From Streptomyces chattanoogensis (GTDB lineage Bacteria > Actinomycetota > Actinomycetes > Streptomycetales > Streptomycetaceae): a stretch of 36,735 nucleotides of DNA. The notes beneath the pieces are model-generated. The model was given only the letters and a program-made list of their open reading frames with translations. It was not told where the DNA came from and ran no database searches. Shown piece by piece: positions 24,503 through 31,662 of this stretch (positions are counted from its first letter, which is position 1; every line of letters starts with the position of its first letter). The DNA is taken from assembly GCF_001294335.1 (NCBI RefSeq), contig NZ_LGKG01000173.1:1-36735 (forward strand), read 5' to 3'. A program made the position numbers and the translations under genes.

Positions 24503-25393
24503 TCAGGACTTCGGGGGCACCACGGTGCCGTCGGCCTGGATCTGGGCGGTGCGCGACCGCTGCATCGTCCCGTGCGTCCGGGGAGCGAGCTCGGCGTCGG
24601 GATCGAGGACAGCCCAGGCGGCCGCCTGCACGGCATAGCCCTCCACGGCGTCGGCCGAGCACGAGAGGGGGCTGTACCAGGTCGTGTCCGGGTCGATCAC
24701 GACGTGCTGCCGCAGCGCGCTCCCCGTCTCGCACTCCTTGAACTTCCGCTGCCGGAGCCAGGCGACGTCCACGGACACCACGGCCTGTTCCGACCGCGTG
24801 TTGCGGACCTTGACCCCGAACTGCGCGGTGCCCTTGTGGTCCACGGCCTGGACGCACGGGCTGATGTCCAGACCGCTGGATCCCGAGCCACGCCATTCCC
24901 CGCAGTAGACGTCGGAGGACGGATACGCACTGATGGGTGACGCCTCCAGTTCCCGGGCCCCGGACGCCGACGGCTCGGCGGGCCGTTTCCGCTCCGGCGG
25001 TGCGGGGTTCGTGGACGGTTTCGGCGTCGGGGACCGGTCCTTCGGTGTCGCCGTCCCGGACGGGTCCGTCGACCGGCTCGGGCCCGGCGGCGCAGCCGAC
25101 GGGCGCTGCGCTCCCGGCCGCGCGGCGTCCGCCACCTCGCCCTGCGTGCCGAACCACGTCCGGCCGCCCACCGCGAGGGCCACCACCGCGGCCAGCAGCA
25201 CCCCGCCCGTGACCAGCGGCACCGGCCGGAGCAGCCGGGCCCGGAGCGGTTGCGGCCGCTCCGGCGGGACGGCGGGGAGGGTGACGAAGGTGTACTGCCG
25301 GTTGTCGGAGCGGTCGTTGATGTCTCCGTTGCCGGTGATGTTCTGCTGCCCGCCGTCCTGGGCCCGGTTGTGCTGGGCGCCCGGAGTCGTCAT
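24503..25393 (-). CDS. Single-span membrane protein with an N-terminal Q/N/G motif (gene B)
   Basis: A 296-residue protein of no family I recognise. Residues 7-26 (QHNRAQDGGQQNI...GDIN) repeat, gap-free, the C-terminal motif of the preceding gene (13 of 20 identical). Residues 57-77 are one membrane helix with Arg on its N-terminal side, so the motif should be cytoplasmic. A Pro/Ser/Thr-rich stretch (about 90-150) then leads to an extracellular-type domain with four Cys (VYCGEW, ISPCVQ, KECETG, LSCSAD). The ATG at 25393 lies in an ATGA overlap with gene A. The layout suggests an outside domain connected to an inside interaction motif. Confidence 0.8.
   Translation of the reverse strand: MTTPGAQHNRAQDGGQQNITGNGDINDRSDNRQYTFVTLPAVPPERPQPLRARLLRPVPLVTGGVLLAAVVALAVGGRTWFGTQGEVADAARPGAQRPSAAPPGPSRSTDPSGTATPKDRSPTPKPSTNPAPPERKRPAEPSASGARELEASPISAYPSSDVYCGEWRGSGSSGLDISPCVQAVDHKGTAQFGVKVRNTRSEQAVVSVDVAWLRQRKFKECETGSALRQHVVIDPDTTWYSPLSCSADAVEGYAVQAAAWAVLDPDAELAPRTHGTMQRSRTAQIQADGTVVPPKS
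25316..25375 (-). repeat. Motif copy 2: 60-nt segment shared by genes A and B
   Basis: Encodes residues 7-26 of gene B. Compared with 25420-25479 it is gap-free over 60 bases, with about three quarters identical; the protein motif is identical at 13 of 20 positions. Start-to-start distance is 104 bases, so the copies are in different frames of the minus strand and cannot be one repeated tract. Confidence 0.85.
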
Positions 25394-25827
25394 CCGGCAT
25401 GTCCCGGGCCGTTGTGGACGTTGATGGTGCCGCTCTGGAGGATGTTCTGGGTGCCGCCCGCCTGGGCGGTGTTGTGCTGGACGAAGGTCTGCTCGACCGC
25501 CGGCCCGCCGTTCGCCTGCGCCCGGGCGACGAGTTCCCGCAGCCGTTCCGCGATGTCGGGCCGTTCGGCGAGCAGGGCCTGCAGTTCGTCCGCCCACTGT
25601 TCGGCCTGCATCCGCCGGGCGAGCTCGCGTTCCGCGTCCCCGGTGCGGGCGAGGACCGCGGCCGAGCTCTCCAGCCGGCGGTCCGCCTCCTGCGTACGGT
25701 CCCGGTCGCCGCGTCCGAGCAGTTCGGCGAAGCCCGTCCGCACCGAGTTCCATGTGTCCGTCGCCATCGCACCGATCAGCGCCGTACCGCCGGCCGTCGC
25801 CAGCTGGCCAAGGACTTCTGGGATCAC
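25390..25827 (-). CDS. Small cytosolic helical protein with a C-terminal Q/N/G motif (gene A)
   Basis: A 145-residue protein without signal peptide or membrane helix. Residues 1-40 contain a small-residue helix (LGQLATAGGTALIGAMATDTW) and 45-105 are charged, Glu/Arg/Ala-rich and probably coiled coil. Residues 117-136 (QHNTAQAGGTQNI...GTIN) are a Q/N/G-rich, low-charge motif also present at the start of gene B; the protein stops 9 residues later. The start is GTG at 25827 after AGGGGG. I recall similar Streptomyces proteins with a GTALVxAMATDAW start and a variable Q/N-rich tail, but know no function. It is the first gene of a coupled pair (ATGA with B). Confidence 0.8.
   Translation of the reverse strand: MIPEVLGQLATAGGTALIGAMATDTWNSVRTGFAELLGRGDRDRTQEADRRLESSAAVLARTGDAERELARRMQAEQWADELQALLAERPDIAERLRELVARAQANGGPAVEQTFVQHNTAQAGGTQNILQSGTINVHNGPGHAG
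25420..25479 (-). repeat. Motif copy 1: 60-nt segment shared by genes A and B
   Basis: Encodes residues 117-136 of gene A, the counterpart of 25316-25375. Invariant positions in both proteins: Q-H-N-x-A-Q-x-G-G-x-Q-N-I-x-x-x-G-x-I-N. Confidence 0.85.
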
Positions 25828-25952
25828 CGAACGCCCCCTGTATTCCGTTGAGTTGACTCATCCGCCCGGCAGCAGGCAATGAGGGAAGGAAAAATTACCC
25901 CCCTTCGCCGGGTCGCGCCACATCACCGTGGGTGATCGCGGACTGCGGGGTG

Positions 25953-27191
25953 TCACCACACCCGCACCTCGCCGCCCCGCGCGAACGCCGGGCTCGTCGC
26001 GTCCGGCGGGACCGTCTCCAGGGGTTCGGCGATCTCGGTGACGGCCGGGCCGACGCGGGCCGCTACAGGGGCGAGCCGGGCGAGGTCGAAGCCGTAGACG
26101 CGGGCGGCGTTGCCGCCGAGCATCGCGGCGACCTCGTCGGCGGGCAGGCCCGCGTAGGCCAGGCGCAGGGCCTCCCGGGAGTAGGGCGGGGTGCCCTCGT
26201 CGTGGGGGTAGTCGCTGCCCCACATGATCTTGTCGAGGCCGATGCGGTGGCGCAGCGGGACCTCGTGGGGCCGCATGAAGCTGGCGCCCACATAGCAGTG
26301 GTCGCGCCAGACGTCGGCCGGGGCGGCGCCCATCGACTCCGCCAGTCCGGCGCCGAATCTGGCCTCGGCGGTGGCCGCGCGGGCGGCGGACGCCACCAGG
26401 CGTGCGTGGTAGTAGTCCAGCATGTCCAGGACGCCGGGGATCCAGCCGGAGCCCTGTTCCGTGAGGACGAGCTTGAGAGCCGGGTGGCGGCGGAAGGCGC
26501 CGCCGAAGATGAGGTGCCACAGGGCGCGGTGGGCGAACCAGGTGGTCTCCACCATGAAGACGGCGCGGGCGGCGGGTGCGTCGCCGAGCGGCGGGGAGGC
26601 CGAGCCGCCGTGGTGGTTGACCGGGACGTCCAGCTCGGCGCAGGCGGCCCAGAGCGGGTCGTAGACCTCGGAGTGGAGTTCGGGCAGGCCCGAGCCGGGC
26701 GGGGTGCCGGGGAGCATGATGCCGCCGGTCAGGCCCGCTGCCTTGGTGCGGCGGACCTCCCGTACGGCCTCGTCCACGTCGTGCAGGAGGATCTGGGCGA
26801 CGCCCGCCCGGCGGCCGGGGGCCTGGGCGCAGAAGTCGGCGAGCCAGCGGTTGTGGGCGCGCAGGCCCGCCCAGCGCTGTGCGGACTCCTCGCGGGTGGG
26901 CGGCGGGGCCATCAGTGAGGCGCTCGGGAAGAACGGCGGGATGGTGTTGGGGAAAATGACCTCGGCGACGATGCCGTCGGCCTCCATCTCGGCGAGCCGC
27001 CGGGCGGAGTTCCAGTTGCGGTCGGCGGTGTCGGCGAGCAGGTCCTCGTGCGGGTTGACGTAGGTGGCGGCCCAGGCGTCGAAGGCCTCGTGGTGCTCCG
27101 CCTCCAGGTACGGCCGGTAGTCGAGGAGGTCGGCGCCGGCGTGGCAGTCGGCGGAGATCACGGTGTAGCGGTCCGCTGGCACGGCTGTCAT
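25953..27191 (-). CDS. Amidohydrolase-2 family protein (second paralogue)
   Basis: A 412-residue TIM-barrel metal-dependent hydrolase or decarboxylase of the ACMSD-like amidohydrolase-2 family. Metal ligands are expected in ISADCHAG (near 16), in VPVNHHGG and in IMWGSDYPHDEG. It starts at the ATG (27191) that overlaps the upstream paralogue by ATGA, and both proteins share the DCHAG...YRPYL beginning, so they arose by duplication. It is the last gene of the ADC-SDR-amidohydrolase operon. Substrate unknown. Confidence 0.88.
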   Translation of the reverse strand: MTAVPADRYTVISADCHAGADLLDYRPYLEAEHHEAFDAWAATYVNPHEDLLADTADRNWNSARRLAEMEADGIVAEVIFPNTIPPFFPSASLMAPPPTREESAQRWAGLRAHNRWLADFCAQAPGRRAGVAQILLHDVDEAVREVRRTKAAGLTGGIMLPGTPPGSGLPELHSEVYDPLWAACAELDVPVNHHGGSASPPLGDAPAARAVFMVETTWFAHRALWHLIFGGAFRRHPALKLVLTEQGSGWIPGVLDMLDYYHARLVASAARAATAEARFGAGLAESMGAAPADVWRDHCYVGASFMRPHEVPLRHRIGLDKIMWGSDYPHDEGTPPYSREALRLAYAGLPADEVAAMLGGNAARVYGFDLARLAPVAARVGPAVTEIAEPLETVPPDATSPAFARGGEVRVW

Positions 27192-28474
27192 GCCTGCACC
27201 CCCAGCACCGGGAAGTCGTGGCCGGTGAGCCAGTGCCGGCCCGTCTCGCGGGAGGGGGCCCAGGAGGCCTCGACCGCCGACTGGTCGGCGTCCTGGCCGA
27301 GTTCGGCCGGTGCCGGGCCGATACGGCGGGCCAGCGGGGCCAGCTTCGCGGTGTCGAAGCCGAAGACCTCGGCGGCCGACAGGCCGAGCATGCGCCGGGT
27401 TTCGGCCACCGGAATGTCGTGGAAGGTCTTCTTGAGCCAGGCGCGGGTGTCGGGCCAGGTGCCCTCGGGGTGCGGGAAGTCGCTGCCCCACAGGATGTTG
27501 CCGACACCGATCTCGTAGCGCTGGGCCAGTTCGCGGCGTTTGGTGTTGGTGGCGCAGACGAAGACCTGGCGGTCGAGGTACTCGTGCGGGGGGCGGGTGA
27601 GGGCGGCGAACGGGCTGAGTTTCTTGCCCCCGTGGGCGCCGAGATAGAGGCGGTCCATGAACCAGAGGAGGTTCGGCAGCCACCAGCAGCCGGATTCGGC
27701 GATGCCGAACTTCAGGCCGGGATGGCGTTCGAAGACACCGGACCACAGGAGGAACCAGAGGGGGCGGGCCGGCCACCAGGTGACCTCGGAGACGAAGATG
27801 CCGAGGTGGTCGCCGTATTCGTGGCGGGGCGTGGCACCGGAGTGGGTGACCACCGGCATCGCGCACTCGGCGGCCGCGGCCCAGACGGGGTCGTAACGGC
27901 GGTCGTGGTACGGGGCCTTGCCGCCCCACATGGCGGGGATCATCAGCGCGCCGAGCCCGGACTCACGGGCGCGGTGGATCTCGGCGACGGCCTTCTCCGG
28001 CTCGGCCGTGACGGGCAGCAGGGCGACGCCGCAGTGCCGTTCGGGGTGCTCGGAGACGAGGTCGGCCAGCCAGCGGTTGTGGGCCTGGGCGCCCGCCATG
28101 CCCAGCTCCGGGTCCTGGTCGCCGGACAGGCCCAGGCCCACGCCGAAGGGGGCGGCCGTACCGCTGTCGACGGCGTCCGCGTCCGGGAAGACGACCTCCG
28201 CCGCCACGCCGTCGCCGTCGAGTTCCTTCACGCGCTGGGCGGGGTCCCAGCCGCCCCGCAGCCCCTCTTCGTTGTCCCGGAACCACTTGGCCGCAAAGGC
28301 CTCGTTGCGGATCCCGAGGCGGGTGGCCTCCGCGCGGCGGGCGTCGCGCTCGCCGAGGAAATCGTCGAAGGCGCGATGGAAGCGGGCGTCGAGGTAGGGC
28401 CGGTACTCCTCGGTGGGGAGGCCGGCGTGGCAGTCGGAGGAGATGATCAGGTACGGGTCGTGCGGGTTCGTCAT
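27188..28474 (-). CDS. Amidohydrolase-2 family protein (first paralogue)
   Basis: A 428-residue amidohydrolase-2 protein. SSDCHAG (12-18), MPVVTHSG and ILWGSDFPHPEG hold the probable metal ligands. It is longer than its paralogue mainly through an insert after the first beta-strand (RLGIRNEAFAAKWFRDNEEG) and a longer C-terminus. ACMSD-type enzymes decarboxylate or hydrolyse small carboxylic acids, often from aromatic breakdown. The ATG at 28474 is preceded by a weak GGGAGCC; a 67-base gap separates it from the SDR. Confidence 0.88.
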   Translation of the reverse strand: MTNPHDPYLIISSDCHAGLPTEEYRPYLDARFHRAFDDFLGERDARRAEATRLGIRNEAFAAKWFRDNEEGLRGGWDPAQRVKELDGDGVAAEVVFPDADAVDSGTAAPFGVGLGLSGDQDPELGMAGAQAHNRWLADLVSEHPERHCGVALLPVTAEPEKAVAEIHRARESGLGALMIPAMWGGKAPYHDRRYDPVWAAAAECAMPVVTHSGATPRHEYGDHLGIFVSEVTWWPARPLWFLLWSGVFERHPGLKFGIAESGCWWLPNLLWFMDRLYLGAHGGKKLSPFAALTRPPHEYLDRQVFVCATNTKRRELAQRYEIGVGNILWGSDFPHPEGTWPDTRAWLKKTFHDIPVAETRRMLGLSAAEVFGFDTAKLAPLARRIGPAPAELGQDADQSAVEASWAPSRETGRHWLTGHDFPVLGVQA

Positions 28475-28494
28475 GACGGCTCCCACAGTCGTCC

Positions 28495-28520
28495 GGGGCG
28501 GTCGGTCGGGGCGGTCGGTC
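28495..28520. repeat. Two tandem 13-bp repeats in the operon gap
   Basis: GGGGCGGTCGGTC occurs at 28495-28507 and 28508-28520, between the SDR and the first amidohydrolase gene. Possibly a slipped-strand duplication; no function claimed. Confidence 0.7.
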
Positions 28521-28541
28521 GGGTACGCAATGCCGGTCGGG

Positions 28542-29426
28542 TCAGTCGAGAACGAAACGTTCCAGGTAGTCCGGGTTCGTCCGGTCGAGCATCGACCGCG
28601 ACCGGGCCCGGATCTGGCGGTCGCTGTGCTCGCTGTCGGGCAGCAGCCAGAAGCGGTCCGCCGCAATGCCGTCGGCGACGAAGTCCGCCACCTGCTCGAC
28701 GGGCGTGAACGCGATCTCGTGGCCGGCCTCCTTCATGGCGGCCTCCCACTGTCCGAGGCTGCGGTACGGCGTCCTGCGGGGCCGCTGCTTGGCGTACCGC
28801 TCCGGCCGGTTGCGGTGCGACTCCCACAGTCCGGTACGCAGCATGTGCGGGCCGGGGAAGAGCACCGAGGCGCCGACCGGGGCGCCCTCGGCCCTGAGGT
28901 GGGCGTAGAGCGATTCGGTCATCGTCACCACGGCCGCCTTGGTGACGGCGTAGACGGACGCGGTGGGCAGGGGCGCGATGCCGCCGTCCGTCGAGGAGGT
29001 GTTGACGACATGGCCGGGCTCGCCGGCCGCCAGCATCCGCGGCACGAAGCACTGCACGCCGTGGAAGACGCCCCAGACGTTGACCGCGAACGCCCACTTC
29101 CAGTCGTTGGGCTCGTGCTCCCACATCCGGCCCTCGGCGCCGGAGCCGACTCCCGCGTTGTTGCACAGGACGTGCACCGCGCCGAAGGCGTCGTAGGCGG
29201 CGTCGGCGAGGGCCGCGACCTCCTCCCGTACCCCGACGTCCACGGTGCGCGCCAGCACCTCGGCGCCCTCCGCGGCCAGCCCGTCGGCGGCGGCGCGCAG
29301 CGGCTCCTCCTCCACGTCGCCGAGGACGACCCTGAGGCCGTCGGCGGCGAACCGGCGCGCCATCGCCAGGCCGATACCGCTTGCGGCGCCCGTGACGACC
29401 GCGACCTGTCCCGCCCGCAGCCGCAT
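28542..29426 (-). CDS. Short-chain dehydrogenase/reductase
   Basis: A 294-residue classical SDR. TGAASGIG (12-19) binds the cofactor, NNAG is present, and YAVTK supplies Tyr and Lys with an upstream Ser (NTSSTDGG). The acidic residue after strand 2 (GDVEEE) favours NAD(H). The C-terminal 90 residues extend beyond the minimal fold. The ATG at 29426 shares TGATG with the stop of the ADC-family gene, so translation is coupled. Probably oxidises or reduces an intermediate of the same pathway. Confidence 0.9.
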   Translation of the reverse strand: MRLRAGQVAVVTGAASGIGLAMARRFAADGLRVVLGDVEEEPLRAAADGLAAEGAEVLARTVDVGVREEVAALADAAYDAFGAVHVLCNNAGVGSGAEGRMWEHEPNDWKWAFAVNVWGVFHGVQCFVPRMLAAGEPGHVVNTSSTDGGIAPLPTASVYAVTKAAVVTMTESLYAHLRAEGAPVGASVLFPGPHMLRTGLWESHRNRPERYAKQRPRRTPYRSLGQWEAAMKEAGHEIAFTPVEQVADFVADGIAADRFWLLPDSEHSDRQIRARSRSMLDRTNPDYLERFVLD

Positions 29427-30223
29427 CAGACACTCCCCTCCGGCGGCCCGTCGAGGATCTGCTGCGGGTCGTCGTAACGCTGGTGGAGGTACGGCAGCAG
29501 AGCCCGGGCGTCGACCCGCTCGGCGACCCGGCCCTTCTGGTCGGAGGTCTTCTCGCCGAGGGTGATCCCGACGAGGGTGCGTACGGGGAGGTCGGCGACG
29601 GGGTCGTACATCGACTCGCGCAGGACCACGTCGCCGGTGACCTGCTCCAGCCTGCGGACCTTCTCGTTGCGGACGCAGTGGACGAGCACGGGGCCGAGAT
29701 CGAAGCCCGAACCGTCCACGGCGGGCAGGAACTTGAAGTAGAAGTCGGTCTTGCGCGTGGGTCCGGGCAGCGGCAGCGGGGCGCTGACCGCGCCGCGGAT
29801 CTCGACGAAGGCGATGCCGTGGCGGGCGAGCACGGCGCGGACGACCGGGCCGTCGCGCTCGACGGTGACCTCGCCCAGCTTCTTGGGCTCGCCGAAGACC
29901 TCGCGGCCGCCGGTCAGGGCCCGTTCGTGGGTCATCGGCATGACGAGCGGATACCAGCCCTCGACGCCGCGGTGCCCGGCCGCGACGGCGACCGAGCCCG
30001 CACCGAGCGGATAGCCCGGCAGGCCGACCGTGCTGACGGTGGCCCGGACCAGGGGGCGGCCGGTGGGTTCGAGCGGCGGCGGGAGGACCGCCGCGACCGC
30101 GTACGGATCGCTCTCCCAGACGGCCACCACACCGGTGGACCAGATGTCGGGGAGCCCGGCGCTCGTGGTGCGCGCGGCGGCGATCTCCGTTTCGGTGCGC
30201 GCTCCGTAGCGGATGCGTGCCAT
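29426..30223 (-). CDS. Acetoacetate decarboxylase (ADC) family protein
   Basis: A 265-residue ADC-family protein. VFGEPKKLGEV puts Lys114-Lys115 exactly where Clostridium ADC has its Schiff-base lysine and the activating neighbour (115-116), so a Schiff-base mechanism is plausible. Family members also include aldolase-dehydratases, so decarboxylation of acetoacetate itself is not assured. The start is ATG at 30223 with GAAGGG upstream. It is the first gene of the operon, facing the TetR operator. Confidence 0.88.
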   Translation of the reverse strand: MARIRYGARTETEIAAARTTSAGLPDIWSTGVVAVWESDPYAVAAVLPPPLEPTGRPLVRATVSTVGLPGYPLGAGSVAVAAGHRGVEGWYPLVMPMTHERALTGGREVFGEPKKLGEVTVERDGPVVRAVLARHGIAFVEIRGAVSAPLPLPGPTRKTDFYFKFLPAVDGSGFDLGPVLVHCVRNEKVRRLEQVTGDVVLRESMYDPVADLPVRTLVGITLGEKTSDQKGRVAERVDARALLPYLHQRYDDPQQILDGPPEGSV

Positions 30224-30287
30224 GTCGTACCGCCCTTCGTCGAGGGTGACTCGCGGGGGTCGTGACGTACGGGGTGGACCAGGCGCC

Positions 30288-30302
30288 TGTAACACTGTTA
30301 CA
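30288..30302. promoter_or_regulatory. Palindromic operator for the TetR-family regulator
   Basis: TGTAACACTGTTACA, perfect 6-bp arms around three bases, lies between the ADC-family gene (start 30223) and the divergent TetR gene (start 30365). Size and position are typical of a TetR-family operator that represses both directions. Confidence 0.75.
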
Positions 30303-30364
30303 CCGAGCGGGACGAAGGGTAAAGAGCCTTGCGTCCCGGGGAATTGTGGGGGTAGGTGGAGGTC

Positions 30365-31084
30365 ATGGCACGAACCGCACTGACCGGCGAGAAGATTCTG
30401 ACGACGGCCGCCCGGCTGGTCCGGGCGCACGGACCCGGGGCGCTGACGATGCGCCGGCTCGCCACGGAGCTGGGCACCGCCGTCACCTCCATCTACTGGC
30501 ATGTGGGCAACCGCGAGTCACTGCTGGACGCCTTGGTGGAGCGCACCGTCCAGGAGATGGGCGAGATCCGCCCCACCGGACGGACACCGCACGCACGGAT
30601 CGTCTCGGTCGCCCGCGCGCTGCGCACCGCGCTGCGCGAACGCCCGCATCTCATCGCGATGGTGCATGAACGCGGCCTGACGGAACGGATGTTCCTGCCC
30701 GCACAGCAGGCACTGGTCCATGAGGCGCACGCCGCCGGGCTGCGCGGGGAACTCGCGGCCGAGGCGGTACGGGCGGTGCAGTTCCAGGTGGTCGGCTTCG
30801 TACTGATCGAGCGCAACCGGGAGCGGTCGCCGGAGCAGCACCCCAGCGAGGGCGAACTGTGGGACTCCCCCACCGCCGGGCACGATCCCGCACTGGCCCG
30901 CGCACTGGCCGCCCCGGTGGACACCGAGCGGCTCTTCCTGGTCTCGCTCCATGCGCTGGTGACGTCGCTGCTGGCGGCGGGGGACACGGGGCGGGCGGCC
31001 GCGGGGCGGGCGGACGCGGGGCAGGCGGACGCGGGGCGGACGTACACGGAAAACGACTGGCCGTCGCGATCAACGGCGTCCTAG
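30365..31084 (+). CDS. TetR-family transcriptional regulator
   Basis: A 239-residue repressor. The N-terminal helix-turn-helix (about 8-55, ILTTAARLVRAHGPGALTMRRLATELGTAVTSIYWHVGNRESLLDAL) is canonical; the rest is the helical ligand domain. The ATG at 30365 follows GGAGG, which decides against GTG 30356. It is divergent from the catabolic operon and should bind the palindrome between them, responding to a pathway compound. The C-terminal GRAAA-GRADA-GQADA stretch comes from 15-bp in-frame tandem repeats (30991-31035). Confidence 0.92.
   Translation: MARTALTGEKILTTAARLVRAHGPGALTMRRLATELGTAVTSIYWHVGNRESLLDALVERTVQEMGEIRPTGRTPHARIVSVARALRTALRERPHLIAMVHERGLTERMFLPAQQALVHEAHAAGLRGELAAEAVRAVQFQVVGFVLIERNRERSPEQHPSEGELWDSPTAGHDPALARALAAPVDTERLFLVSLHALVTSLLAAGDTGRAAAGRADAGQADAGRTYTENDWPSRSTAS
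30991..31035 (+). repeat. Three 15-bp in-frame repeats in the TetR C-terminus
   Basis: Units GCGGGCGGCCGCGGG, GCGGGCGGACGCGGG and GCAGGCGGACGCGGG (30991, 31006, 31021) encode pentapeptides of the GRADA type. Confidence 0.8.
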
Positions 31085-31255
31085 ACTCGTGGCCGCGGGG
31101 GCGGCTCCGCGGCGTGCTTCCTTCTTCATTAGGTGACAGGGGGCGCAGCTCCTCGAACCGGCGCAGCGAAGGCACGCAGCACCGCTCCCAGAACTCCCCA
31201 CAACTGCCCACGGCAGGCTGGTTGGCCAGGCTCGGACGGTGGAGTGACCACCACG

Positions 31256-31660
31256 ATGCACTCCGCGCGGCTCGAGATGACCGCCCGTCACCTCATCGAG
31301 CGGTACACCGACGCCGGCCGGGTCACCCTCTGGGACCTTTCGGTGTGGCACGCTGCCCACACCGACGACGTTGCGGTGCTGCGGCGCACAACGGGCCTCG
31401 CGGACCGCAAGGATCCGGACAACTCACCCGGGCCGGGCGGTCCCGGCGAGGTGTGGACGTACCGCCGGGCGCCGGACGAGACCGACACTTCGTTCGCGGC
31501 GCGCATCCGTACGGGCGGTCCGGGGCCCGTTGACGGTGTCCCGGGCCTGCGCCGGATCGCCGCGGGCGACCTCGTCGCCGCCCTGGAGACCGGTACGGGC
31601 GCGCCGGCCCCGGACGACGGCGGTTCGGTGGCTGTCAGTGGCGGCCCGTATCCTCAGTGA
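31256..31660 (+). CDS. Hypothetical protein, function unknown
   Basis: A 134-residue protein. Residues 1-45 (MHSARLEMTARHLIERYTDAGRVTLWDLSVWHAAHTDDVAVLRR) look ordered and helical; the rest is Gly/Pro-rich with a RIAAGDLVAALETG segment. No family recognised. ATG at 31256 is chosen, with GGTGGAG 11-12 bases upstream; GTG at 31244 is possible. It ends 2 bases before the exonuclease ATG, and a GTG for that gene even overlaps its stop, so the two are probably co-transcribed. Confidence 0.65.
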   Translation: MHSARLEMTARHLIERYTDAGRVTLWDLSVWHAAHTDDVAVLRRTTGLADRKDPDNSPGPGGPGEVWTYRRAPDETDTSFAARIRTGGPGPVDGVPGLRRIAAGDLVAALETGTGAPAPDDGGSVAVSGGPYPQ

Positions 31661-31662
31661 CC

